Below, in pieces: positions 8,627 to 16,343 of a stretch of 64,000 bases of DNA. The position numbers and the translations under genes were made by a program. The stretch is from Mycolicibacillus parakoreensis. GTDB lineage: Bacteria; Actinomycetota; Actinomycetes; Mycobacteriales; Mycobacteriaceae. The notes below the pieces were generated by a model. It worked only from the letters and a program-made list of their open reading frames with translations, was not told the origin of the DNA and did not search any database. Within the stretch, counting starts at the first letter, position 1. The number at the start of each line of letters is the position of its first letter. Location of the stretch: assembly GCF_022370835.2 (NCBI RefSeq), contig NZ_CP092365.1, positions 682,001 through 746,000 of the forward strand, in the 5' to 3' direction.

Positions 8627-10330
8627 ATGAGCCCCGACGAACACGATGAACCGGTGGCCGGGCCGGGCGGAGCAGCCGACGGCCGCAACCGGGTGGCGAT
8701 TTTCGGTGCCGGCCCAGGCGGCCTCTCGGCCGCACTGGAGCTCGTCGAGCGCGGTTTCGACGTCGAACTCTACGAGAAGGGGGCCTTCCTCGGTGGGAAG
8801 TCCCGCAGCGAGACCCTGGCAGGGTCGGGCACCGCCGGCCGCAAGGACCTGCCGGTCGAGAGCGGCCCACACGCCTATTGGGGCACCTATCAGCACTGGA
8901 ACGACACGCTGTCGCGGGTGCCGGCCGACGCCGGCGACGGCTCGGTCCTGGACAACCTGTCCTACTCCGGCAAAGATGTCCAGCACGGTTTCGGCGGCAG
9001 CGGAAGAAACCTGTTCAACCGGCACAGCCGGGAGTTCGCCCGCCACTTCCTGCCCCGGGTTCTGACCCGGCAGCTGCCCCGGTTGGTCTGCAAGATCGCC
9101 GCGTTGGCCACCTCCGGATTGGCCCGTCAGCACGGCCAGCTCGAACACATCTCGTTGACCGAGTACACCGGCCCGCTGTCGCGCAAGTCATTCGAGATAA
9201 TGGCCGCGCTAATCTCCCAGGTCAAGGTCGATCCCGATCACGTGAGTGCTCGCGAAACTGCGCGCAACCTGCAGATCTTCTCCGGCCATTTCGGAGCGAA
9301 GGGCCTCGGCCGGGGCGCGCAGACGGTGGTCGGTATCACCGCGGGCCCGGCCGACGATGCGATCTTCGCCCCGTTCGGACGCCATTTGGCGAAGCTGGGG
9401 GTACGGATCCATACCTGCACCGAGCTCGCGGAGTTGACGTCGTCGGAGGGCCGGGTCACCGGCGCCCGGGTGCGCGAGAGTTCGGGCGAATCGCGCCAGG
9501 TGGATGCCGACTGGTATGTGCTGGCTGTACCGCAGGACGTCGCGCAGACGGTGCTGACACCGGATCTGGTCGACCGTGACCCGCTGTTGGGGCGTCTCGA
9601 CCGCTTGGGTGAGCAGTGGCTCGGGGCGGCCAACGTCTTTCTGACCGGGCCACCGATGCCGAACGCCTTCTGTCTGGGGCCCTGGCAGTTGGTCGCGGTC
9701 GACTACGGTGCCGCGGTACCCGATTTCAGCGCGCGGTACGGCGACGGCACCGCGCAACAGTGGATGTCGATCGATCTGCAAACCTGGGATTATCCGGGGC
9801 TGCTGTACGGCAAGACCGCCAAAGAGTGCACCAAAGAGGAGTTCTTCAACGAGATCCTGGCGCACCTGGCGGCCATTCACCCGACTTCGTGGGGAAAACT
9901 CGACCGTGCCAACATCGTTCGCTGGGAAATCAGCCCACTGCTGCGCTACGAACCCGGGACGCCGGTCATCAACGACGAACCGCTGTTCGGTGCGGTCGTC
10001 GGGGCGTTCAGCGGGCAGCCCAACGCGGTGACAGCGGTCGACAACCTGTTCATCGCTGCCACCTACGCGCGCACCACCGGCGGGATCGATGCGATGGATT
10101 GCGCGTGCGAGGCGGCCCGGCGTTCGGTCAATGCCATCCTCGAGCGCACCGGGGCCGACACCGAACCGGCGTTCGTCGACACCTACGACACGGTCGGCTG
10201 GCTCAAGAAGCTGTGGGACTACGACGATCGACGGTACCGCAAGGGTAAGCGCAACGTCTTCGACGTCCTTCGGCCCTACCGTGGCCGGCCGGAAGTGGGT
10301 GTCGACTCGAGTTGGCGTGAGCTCCTGTGA
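8627..10330 (+). CDS. FAD-dependent oxidoreductase, phytoene desaturase (CrtI)-like
   Basis: A 567-residue flavoprotein of the amine oxidase/CrtI superfamily. The FAD-binding GxGxxG is near residue 26 (FGAGPGGLSAALELVERGFD), followed by the acidic ribose-binding residue in ELYEKG and the GGKSRS segment. A C-terminal FAD loop near TTGGIDAMDCACEAARRSV closes the fold. Such enzymes desaturate, isomerise or saturate polyprenoid or other hydrophobic substrates. No carotenoid synthase is nearby, so carotenoid desaturation is not supported. The ATG follows GAGAGAGGCGG. It is downstream of the P450/TetR pair with a 129-nt gap and may belong to the same oxidative module. Confidence 0.8.
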   Translation: MSPDEHDEPVAGPGGAADGRNRVAIFGAGPGGLSAALELVERGFDVELYEKGAFLGGKSRSETLAGSGTAGRKDLPVESGPHAYWGTYQHWNDTLSRVPADAGDGSVLDNLSYSGKDVQHGFGGSGRNLFNRHSREFARHFLPRVLTRQLPRLVCKIAALATSGLARQHGQLEHISLTEYTGPLSRKSFEIMAALISQVKVDPDHVSARETARNLQIFSGHFGAKGLGRGAQTVVGITAGPADDAIFAPFGRHLAKLGVRIHTCTELAELTSSEGRVTGARVRESSGESRQVDADWYVLAVPQDVAQTVLTPDLVDRDPLLGRLDRLGEQWLGAANVFLTGPPMPNAFCLGPWQLVAVDYGAAVPDFSARYGDGTAQQWMSIDLQTWDYPGLLYGKTAKECTKEEFFNEILAHLAAIHPTSWGKLDRANIVRWEISPLLRYEPGTPVINDEPLFGAVVGAFSGQPNAVTAVDNLFIAATYARTTGGIDAMDCACEAARRSVNAILERTGADTEPAFVDTYDTVGWLKKLWDYDDRRYRKGKRNVFDVLRPYRGRPEVGVDSSWRELL

Positions 10331-10416
10331 TCCCCACCGTCAGCTGAGTTTGATGTTCACGGTCTGGTTTGCAAGTACAGATCAACCGCGTCGCCGAGTG
10401 CCCGACCCCACCCGGA

Positions 10417-11562
10417 TCACCCAGTTCTCGCGGCCGCCCGCAACGCCTGTTCGACGTCGAGATCCTCCAGCACCGCATACTGACGGGACAGCAACTCCTC
10501 GGGTAAGCCTTCCTGCTCGACGGTCATCAGGGCGAGGCTGGCCCACACCGAGGTCCACGCATCGATCATCATCAGTCGGTATTGATCGAAGGCATCGGCC
10601 AGACTCGGCGTCTCGTTTCCCACACCACTGTCGGCCAGGATATGAAGATACCGTTCGAGGAGGTGTTTTTCGTGCCGCCGCCGGTTTTCCGGACGGAACG
10701 CCCACGCGATGAAGTAGGCGACCTCGCGGATGCCGTTCATCCGATGGACTTCTTGCCAATCGAACAAGCCCGAAAATCCGTCCGCGGTGCGGAATGTGTT
10801 CCCGATGTGGGTGTCGCCGTGACACAACGTCGGTGGCATTGACTCCCAGATTCGCCAGAATACATCACGATTCGCCAGGTGAAACCGGGTCAAACGGGCC
10901 ACCGGGGTGGGGACGTCGTATTTTTTCAGAAACCGCTTCTCGGCGAAGGCCATCACCTTCGGGGCGAGCCGTTGCCCCGGTCGATCCCGGTATCTGGTCA
11001 CCCAGGAAAGATCGCCGTTGAAACGCGCCGAGTTGTAGAACCGACCGTGAAGTTTGGCCAGCGAGTCCACGATCGCCTCGGCGTGATCCAAGGACGCCTC
11101 ATCGTCGAGTGTGTAGAAGTGCGTATCCGCGGCGTCCTTGCTCTCCAACACCAGCAGGAAGCGGCCGCCCGACGACACCGAGGCGAAATACGGCCGCAGC
11201 GTGATATCGGCGACCTCCGGATAGGCGTTGTTGTAGAAATGGACTTCGGTCGCGCACAGTCCGAATGCGGAGTTCAGCACCCGCGAAGCCGCCAAGCTGG
11301 GTGTGCCCTTGGCGAACACCGTGGTCGGCAACCCCGCGTGCCGGCCGGCCTCGTTCCACTCCAGCGTGAGCCGTGCCCGATCCGTCGTCGCCCGATCACG
11401 GACCATGGAAAAAGTGAGCACGTCTGCATCCGGCACCGAGCCCGCCAAAGCGTTGCGCAACATCGGTCCATCAATCGACCGCAGGCCGCAGTGTTGATCC
11501 CACGGTACCCAGGGTGAAGCACCGATTGCGATGTCGCCGACCGTTTTCAGGATGGAAAACAT
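10417..11562 (-). CDS. Aminoglycoside phosphotransferase (APH)-fold kinase
   Basis: A 381-residue protein with the APH/choline-kinase catalytic signature: the Brenner-type motif LCHGDTHIGNTF followed by the metal-binding LFDWQEV. The N-lobe is divergent and lacks a clear glycine-rich loop. Family members in mycobacteria often lie in lipid or xenobiotic catabolic loci and are not antibiotic kinases, so a small-molecule kinase acting on a pathway intermediate is more likely than drug resistance. It converges with the FAD oxidoreductase. Its upstream region (11563-11786) has AT-rich TATATT and TTTACA elements and is probably its promoter. Confidence 0.75.
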   Translation of the reverse strand: MFSILKTVGDIAIGASPWVPWDQHCGLRSIDGPMLRNALAGSVPDADVLTFSMVRDRATTDRARLTLEWNEAGRHAGLPTTVFAKGTPSLAASRVLNSAFGLCATEVHFYNNAYPEVADITLRPYFASVSSGGRFLLVLESKDAADTHFYTLDDEASLDHAEAIVDSLAKLHGRFYNSARFNGDLSWVTRYRDRPGQRLAPKVMAFAEKRFLKKYDVPTPVARLTRFHLANRDVFWRIWESMPPTLCHGDTHIGNTFRTADGFSGLFDWQEVHRMNGIREVAYFIAWAFRPENRRRHEKHLLERYLHILADSGVGNETPSLADAFDQYRLMMIDAWTSVWASLALMTVEQEGLPEELLSRQYAVLEDLDVEQALRAAARTG

Positions 11563-11786
11563 ACGTCAGGCCTCTTCTCCGGTCTGCTCGCCCAGGCGCC
11601 CGTGCGGCGCAGTGTCGAAGCCGTCAAATTCCCGCTGGTCTGTCATCGGCTCGCGTCAGGCGGACGCCGGAATACCCGGTCGCTGTGACAATATACCCCA
11701 TAGATGTAAAGTGTTTCCGGCTGGCGGGTCTGCGATCAGGTTGCTGATAGCGCACGGGACGCTCCACGAGGGGGCCGGTGTCGGAG

Positions 11787-12578
11787 TCATCGCTTGTAGC
11801 GTTGCCCTTCGGCGAGTCGTTCGGTGATCGCGTCGGCTCCGAGGCGACGTTGGAGGGCGGTGGTCACGCTTGGGGCGACACCACCGAGCAGGGCGAGCAG
11901 GCGCAGACCGAGTGGGGCGACGTCGACCTCAGCGAGGTTCTTCTCGATGGCTTTCAAGGTGGCTTGTGCCACGTGCTGCGGTGACCGGGTGGTGATCCCG
12001 CGAGGCAGGGTCGCCCCCGAATCGGCGAACATTCCCGCGTCGCTGATGTAGCCGGGGAACACCGTCGACACACCGATGTCGTGCGGGCGCATGTCCTCGC
12101 GCAGGGCGAGGGCGAAGCCGCGTATCCCGAACTTGGTGGCGTTGTAGAGCGACGCCCGGCCGGAGGCGGTCTTGCCGGACAGCGAGGAGAGGAAGACCAG
12201 GTGTCCGCGGCGTCGTGCGGCCATGCGGTCGGCGGCCAGTTTCGCCATCACGATGGGCGCGCGCAGGTTGACCTCGAGCGCGCGGTCGATCTCGTCGATG
12301 GAGTAGTCGGCGAGCAGACCCGTTGCCGGCAGTGCGGCGTTGGCCACCAATATGTCGATGTCGCCCACGGACCGCATGAGCGCCCCGATCGCGCCCCGGT
12401 CGGCCAGGTCAACCGAAAGGGCACGGGCTCCCAGGCCGTTGGCCAGCGGTTCGAGTACATCGGTGCGACGTCCGGTGAGCATGACCTCGGCGCCGCGGGC
12501 GGACAATTCCTCCGCCAGCGCCCGTCCGATCCCGCCGGTGGCCCCGGTCAACAACACCGTCGCGCCGCGCACCTGCAT
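11787..12578 (-). CDS. Short-chain dehydrogenase/reductase
   Basis: A 263-residue classical SDR with NAD(P)-binding TGATGGIGRA near residue 12, the NAA motif and the catalytic YNATK. The Ser of the triad lies in LSSLSGK. An Arg after the beta2 strand (TGRRTD) favours NADP(H). The start is ATG 12578, because AAAGGAG precedes it by 8 nt; a GTG three codons upstream has no room for a site. The ATG shares one base with the upstream cupin stop (TAATG), so translation is coupled. The C-terminal extension is common in mycobacterial SDRs acting on lipophilic alcohols or ketones. The substrate is unknown. Confidence 0.85.
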   Translation of the reverse strand: MQVRGATVLLTGATGGIGRALAEELSARGAEVMLTGRRTDVLEPLANGLGARALSVDLADRGAIGALMRSVGDIDILVANAALPATGLLADYSIDEIDRALEVNLRAPIVMAKLAADRMAARRRGHLVFLSSLSGKTASGRASLYNATKFGIRGFALALREDMRPHDIGVSTVFPGYISDAGMFADSGATLPRGITTRSPQHVAQATLKAIEKNLAEVDVAPLGLRLLALLGGVAPSVTTALQRRLGADAITERLAEGQRYKR

Positions 12579-12973
12579 TACACCCACTCCTTTCCCGCGG
12601 GCCCCGACGGCGATGGAACCCGGCAGAGTCGGGGATCGTCGGCGGTGGATTCCACGGTGGTGCCCGGAGTGAAGAACACCTCGATGACATCGTGCACATG
12701 GACGTGCCGGTGCCAGTGGCCCGTTGGCACGATCACAAACTGTCCGGCAGTGAGTGCCAGACGGTAACGATCGCTGTCAGTGAGGATTTCGACGGTGACC
12801 CTGCCCTTCAAGACCAGCAGCAGCTCGTCGGTGTCAGGGTGCATCTCCCAGTCGGACCGCACCATCCGGTCGCCGTAGTACATGCAGAATGCGGCGCCGT
12901 TGAACGGTGCGAGTTCGCGGAATTCGAACGCGGAGAGATTTTTGGCGATGGCAATGGGGTCGTGTCTGTGCAT
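12578..12973 (-). CDS. Cupin-domain protein
   Basis: A 131-residue single-domain cupin. The likely start is ATG 12973, since upstream codons overlap the araC end and look non-coding. Metal-ligand motifs are recognisable: an HPDTDELLLVLKG segment for cupin motif 1, and GQFVIVPTGHWHRHVHV for motif 2. These give several His plus a Glu for a mononuclear metal. Cupins of this size are often small dioxygenases, isomerases or ligand sensors. It lies between an AraC regulator (19-nt gap) and an SDR (1-nt overlap). It could therefore be a partner enzyme or an accessory sensor in the same pathway. Confidence 0.75.
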   Translation of the reverse strand: MHRHDPIAIAKNLSAFEFRELAPFNGAAFCMYYGDRMVRSDWEMHPDTDELLLVLKGRVTVEILTDSDRYRLALTAGQFVIVPTGHWHRHVHVHDVIEVFFTPGTTVESTADDPRLCRVPSPSGPAGKEWV

Positions 12974-12992
12974 GCCCCCACCGTGCCGTGCC

Positions 12993-13901
12993 CTACGGGT
13001 GCGGGTCTTGTACGAATGTTCCCGACGTTCCCCGGCCTGCATAGGCGATGTCGTTCACCGCCAACCCAGGGCCACCGGCCAGGGTCGTCGGGGTCATTGC
13101 GGTGAACGCCAGGACCTCCCGGTGAAAGTGGGATTGGTCGGCGTAACCGCACGCCGCGGCGACCTGGGCCGCGCTTTCACCCGCGGCCAACCGGTGAGCG
13201 GCGTGGCCGAAGCGGACCAGCTTCGCGGCACGTTTCGGCGCCAGACCGATCTGCGAGCGGAACCGCGTCCACAGACGTTTGCGGCTCCATCCGAGCTCGG
13301 CTGCGAGGTCCTCGACCCGCACCGAGCCGCGGCTGACGACGATCCGGTTCCATCCCCAGGCCACCTGGGGGTCCACGACCGGCCCGCGCCGGCGTCGACG
13401 GGCGAGCACCGCTTCGAGCAACGCGAAGCGGTCCTGCCACGACGGAGCATCGCCGAGTTGCTCTTGGATCCGCCGCATGTCGTCGCCCCACACCTCCTCG
13501 GCGGCGACGACCGGGTGGTGGAGTTCGGCCGGCGAGACGCCCAGCACGGCGGGTGCGATCACGGGGGACAGGCGCACCTCGACGCACTGGATGTTTCGGC
13601 CCCGCATACGCGCCCCGCCGGGATCGAGCCGCGCGACCAGGCTCCCCCGCAGCGGTAGGCCGGCGGCGTCCTCCACGACCAGCGAGCCGCCCCCGAACGG
13701 CAGAACCAGCGTGACGGCCGGGCTCGGAACCACGGGCAAGTCGACCGGCGCCGCACCCCGAGCGCGGAACCCGGCCATGCGGAGTCCCGCCATCCCGCTG
13801 GTCGTCGCCGGTCGCGCGATATCCCAGGGCGCGGCACTCCGGGCGGTCGCATCGTCGTACCGGTGTGGGGTGGAGCGCACGTTTTCATGGTAGGAGCTCA
13901 A
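12993..13901 (-). CDS. AraC-family transcriptional regulator
   Basis: A 302-residue regulator with a C-terminal AraC/XylS double helix-turn-helix. The first HTH covers about residues 195-235. The second holds the family signature GYADQSHFHREV near 255. The N-terminal part is a beta-rich ligand-binding region. The furthest start is TTG 13901; GTG 13880 is an alternative, and neither has a good ribosome site. It is followed by cupin and SDR genes with 19- and minus 1-nt spacing. A zinc ADH lies 115 nt upstream on the same strand. Activation of this local operon is the simplest role. Confidence 0.85.
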   Translation of the reverse strand: MSSYHENVRSTPHRYDDATARSAAPWDIARPATTSGMAGLRMAGFRARGAAPVDLPVVPSPAVTLVLPFGGGSLVVEDAAGLPLRGSLVARLDPGGARMRGRNIQCVEVRLSPVIAPAVLGVSPAELHHPVVAAEEVWGDDMRRIQEQLGDAPSWQDRFALLEAVLARRRRRGPVVDPQVAWGWNRIVVSRGSVRVEDLAAELGWSRKRLWTRFRSQIGLAPKRAAKLVRFGHAAHRLAAGESAAQVAAACGYADQSHFHREVLAFTAMTPTTLAGGPGLAVNDIAYAGRGTSGTFVQDPHP

Positions 13902-14016
13902 CGCAGCCGACGCGTTCGAATCGAAGCGGTGTCAATTTTCGCCGCCAGCCGGACCCCGCGGTCGTTCAATTCGCCGAGGCCGCAGCCTCGACGAATCGAC
14001 CGGCGGGGCGATACCG

Positions 14017-15063
14017 TCACGAAGACACGGGACGACGTGTGTATTCGTGAATGCTGCTGGGATCCAAGATGATCCGGAATCGCGGCTTGCCGGCCGCCAG
14101 CAGCGCCACCGCTTCTCCAGCCCGCTCCAAAGGCATGCGTTCGATCATCGGGCGCACACCGTTGGCGACGGCGAACCGCATGGCCTCCTCGGTGTCGAGG
14201 GCACTCCCGGTGAGATGGCCGGTGATGATCTTCGAGTGCATCACCAGCGGTGCGGCCGGAACCTCGACGGTGCCGCCGTCGACTCCGATGATCGTCAGGC
14301 GGCCGTGGACGCGAAGGCCGTCGACGAGTTCGGCGACGGGCTCGGTCGTGGCCGCGGTGGACACAATCAGGTCCGCGCCGCCGAGTTGTTTGAGTGCGGC
14401 ACCCGGTGCGGTCGGGGTGCTGTCGATGTAGCGGTGAGCGCCGAGCCGGCGGGCGAGCTCTTCGCGGCCCGGTCCGCGCGCGATTGCGATGACTTCGTGG
14501 CCCATCGTCGCCGCGAACTGCACGGCGAGATGCCCCAGCCCGCCCAGCCCGAACACCGCCACCCGGGCCTGTGGCGGGAGTCTCGCGTGGCGAACCGCGT
14601 TGAAGGTGGTCACTCCCGCGCAGCCCATCGGGGCGGCGTCGAAGAAGTCCAACTCCGCTGGAATACGGGCCAGCGCGTCCGCCGGGACGGTCACCGACTC
14701 GGCCCAGCCTCCCTGGTAGGACAGGCCGGGAACGGCCCGGTCGGAGCAGTGCACGACATCGCCGCGTCGGCAGAAATCGCAGTGCCCGCAGCTGCCGCCG
14801 AACCACCCGATCGCCACCCGGTCACCGACCGTCCACCCGTCGACGCCCTCTCCGAGATCGGCGATGACCCCGGCGATCTCGTGGCCGGGGGTGACCGGAG
14901 TCTGCGCCCCCTTCGCCGCCGCTGTGGCGATGTCGGCGTGACACACCCCGCTCGCCATCACCTGGACACGCACCCAACCGCGGGGCGGGGCGCTCACCTC
15001 AACCCGTGCCGGGATGAGCGGGCCGGTCTCGGTGTCAACGCGCATCACCACGGTGCTCGTCAT
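14017..15063 (-). CDS. Zinc-dependent alcohol dehydrogenase (MDR family)
   Basis: A 348-residue medium-chain dehydrogenase. Catalytic zinc ligands are in GVCHADI and GHE (about residues 39-63). The structural zinc site is the four-Cys lobe CGHCDFCRRGDVVHC (about 90-104). The NAD(P) Rossmann motif is GLGGLG near 175. It oxidises alcohols or reduces aldehydes, mainly cytosolic. The start ATG overlaps the stop of a 45-codon ORF by 4 nt (ATGA) and so is probably translated by coupling. AraC, cupin and SDR genes follow on the same strand, suggesting an alcohol/aldehyde degradation unit. Confidence 0.9.
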   Translation of the reverse strand: MTSTVVMRVDTETGPLIPARVEVSAPPRGWVRVQVMASGVCHADIATAAAKGAQTPVTPGHEIAGVIADLGEGVDGWTVGDRVAIGWFGGSCGHCDFCRRGDVVHCSDRAVPGLSYQGGWAESVTVPADALARIPAELDFFDAAPMGCAGVTTFNAVRHARLPPQARVAVFGLGGLGHLAVQFAATMGHEVIAIARGPGREELARRLGAHRYIDSTPTAPGAALKQLGGADLIVSTAATTEPVAELVDGLRVHGRLTIIGVDGGTVEVPAAPLVMHSKIITGHLTGSALDTEEAMRFAVANGVRPMIERMPLERAGEAVALLAAGKPRFRIILDPSSIHEYTRRPVSS

Positions 15064-15197
15064 ATCGTCACTCCCGTTTCGCTCGGGCGGGATCCGTTCG
15101 TGGGGGCGTCGACCTCGGCCTGCGCGGTGGGGCCCGATCGGTCAGCGCGATCAGCGCGCTCGGTCTCATCGCGCTGCACGCCCACGCTCTTCGGCAT
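15060..15197 (-). CDS. Small ORF, 45 aa, coupled to the alcohol dehydrogenase
   Basis: ATG 15197 is preceded at correct spacing by AAGGAGG, one of the strongest ribosome sites in the window. The frame runs 45 codons and its TGA overlaps the dehydrogenase ATG (ATGA). The peptide is hydrophilic, rich in Arg, Asp, Glu, Ala and Thr, has no Cys and no membrane helix, and begins MPKSVGVQRDETERADRADR. I recognise no family. It could be a leader peptide that delivers ribosomes to the ADH start, a small regulator or a peptide precursor. The signals for translation are much better than for most short frames here. Confidence 0.6.
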   Translation of the reverse strand: MPKSVGVQRDETERADRADRSGPTAQAEVDAPTNGSRPSETGVTI

Positions 15198-15554
15198 CCG
15201 ACCTCCTTCGTCACTGCCGGGCAATGGGCGCAACCGACGCCATTCAGCAAATGGTCCCACCGGTTGCCCTCGCTGCGATACCCGGGTTCGTGGACTCCAC
15301 CCTAGGGCGATTCCGGGCAGCGTGTCGAACGGTAAGCCTATAAGAAAAATGAATGGATAACGCCGGAATCTGGAGTCCTGGCGTCGTAGTGCCGAGGGCT
15401 GATGGGGGTCTGTAGCCGGCACCCCAGCAAGGTAGATATCGATAGAGGCTATGGTGGTATTCACCGCGGGCGCCTACCGCCGGCCGGAGTGGGGCGATAA
15501 CCTGAGCGTGCAACGGAGTTAACCGGTCACCGCAACTCGGGAAGGAGCAAAGAC
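15198..15554. other. Divergent intergenic region with AT-rich promoter candidates
   Basis: No supported gene. It separates the minus-strand ORF/ADH operon from the plus-strand gene at 15555. An unusually AT-rich stretch at 15329-15360 (TATAAGAAAAATGAATGG) could supply minus-10 elements on either strand. TAACCT near 15493 is a candidate for the plus-strand gene. Several frames of 60-130 codons cross the region, but none has a ribosome site or coding-like composition. Confidence 0.4.
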
Positions 15555-15836
15555 GTGGCTTACCTGGAGATCACCCTGGAGGTCGACGAGGTCGACCGCC
15601 CCGCCGCGGCCGGCGTCTACCAGAAGTACAAGCAGCCGTTCCTCGACACCGTCGCCGGTGCCAGCAGCAAGGAACTGCTCGTCCGGGACGAGGATGTGCA
15701 GGTGCTGCACGGCTTCGACACCGTCGCCGACGCACAGGCCTACCTGTCCAGCGAGCTGTTCACCCAGGACGTCGTCGGAGGGCTCTCGCCGCTGCTGAAG
15801 GCCGATCCGGAGATCCGCATCTATCAGGGGGCCTGA
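15555..15836 (+). CDS. Conserved small protein, possible ferredoxin-like alpha/beta fold
   Basis: A 93-residue acidic protein starting at GTG 15555 after GGGAAGGAG. The pattern strand (AYLEITLEV), helix (AAGVYQKYKQPFLDTV), strand (SKELLVRDEDVQVLHGF), helix (DAQAYLSSELF) and strand (EIRIYQG) resembles the dimeric alpha/beta barrel of small monooxygenase-like or stress proteins. No cofactor motif is visible. It is a single-gene unit. The family is inferred from predicted secondary structure only. Confidence 0.6.
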   Translation: MAYLEITLEVDEVDRPAAAGVYQKYKQPFLDTVAGASSKELLVRDEDVQVLHGFDTVADAQAYLSSELFTQDVVGGLSPLLKADPEIRIYQGA

Positions 15837-15894
15837 TTCGACCGCAGCGTGGTCAGCGCCGCCGCGTGGGCGCACCCGCCGGTCACGGTCCGTC

Positions 15895-16329
15895 TCATTC
15901 GTCGGTGAAGGTCAGGCGCACCGACATCGGTGCACTCTGCAGCGCACGGAAGGTCGCCGCCACCAGCCCGGCCAGGGCAGGGTGGGAGGCGAAGGTGCGG
16001 GCGCGTGCCGTCACGTCGTCGCCGGGCTCGAATGTGGCGATGGCGGAACGCCACCGGGTGCCCTGCCGGATGTGCACCCGTGGGTCGGCGGTGATGTTGG
16101 CGGCCCATCCCGACCGGGTGCCGTGTTGGGAGATCACCCACGCACCGGCGTCGTCGAAGCGGGCGGCGACCGGGACGCGACGAGGCCGTCCTGACTTGCG
16201 GCCCGTTGTCTGCAACTCGGTGGCCAGCGTGGTGCGCACCCCGATCCGGCCCAGTGCGGCCACGAGCGGGTTGGCCAGATAACGCCCCACCAGGCGTTCG
16301 AAGCGGAACTTGCGGATCGCTCGGGTCAT
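15895..16329 (-). CDS. Deazaflavin (F420)-dependent nitroreductase family protein
   Basis: A 144-residue protein of the DDN/Rv3547 split-barrel family. It has the characteristic TTGRKSGRPRRVPV segment for binding the F420 phosphate tail, followed by the strand ISQHGTRSGWAANI and a DPRVHIRQG segment. Family members use reduced F420 to reduce quinones or xenobiotics at the membrane. The N-terminal amphipathic helix (residues 1-25) fits membrane association. ATG 16329 gives the usual family length; the open frame upstream is not coding. It lies 14 nt after the CrtI-like oxidoreductase stop on the same strand, so the two are probably co-transcribed. Confidence 0.88.
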   Translation of the reverse strand: MTRAIRKFRFERLVGRYLANPLVAALGRIGVRTTLATELQTTGRKSGRPRRVPVAARFDDAGAWVISQHGTRSGWAANITADPRVHIRQGTRWRSAIATFEPGDDVTARARTFASHPALAGLVAATFRALQSAPMSVRLTFTDE

Positions 16330-16343
16330 GATTCGCCCTCCCT

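Noticed and set aside
10417..11562. Aminoglycoside resistance gene
   Set aside because: Only the APH catalytic fold is shared; the N-lobe is divergent and the context is catabolic, so a resistance role is not supported.
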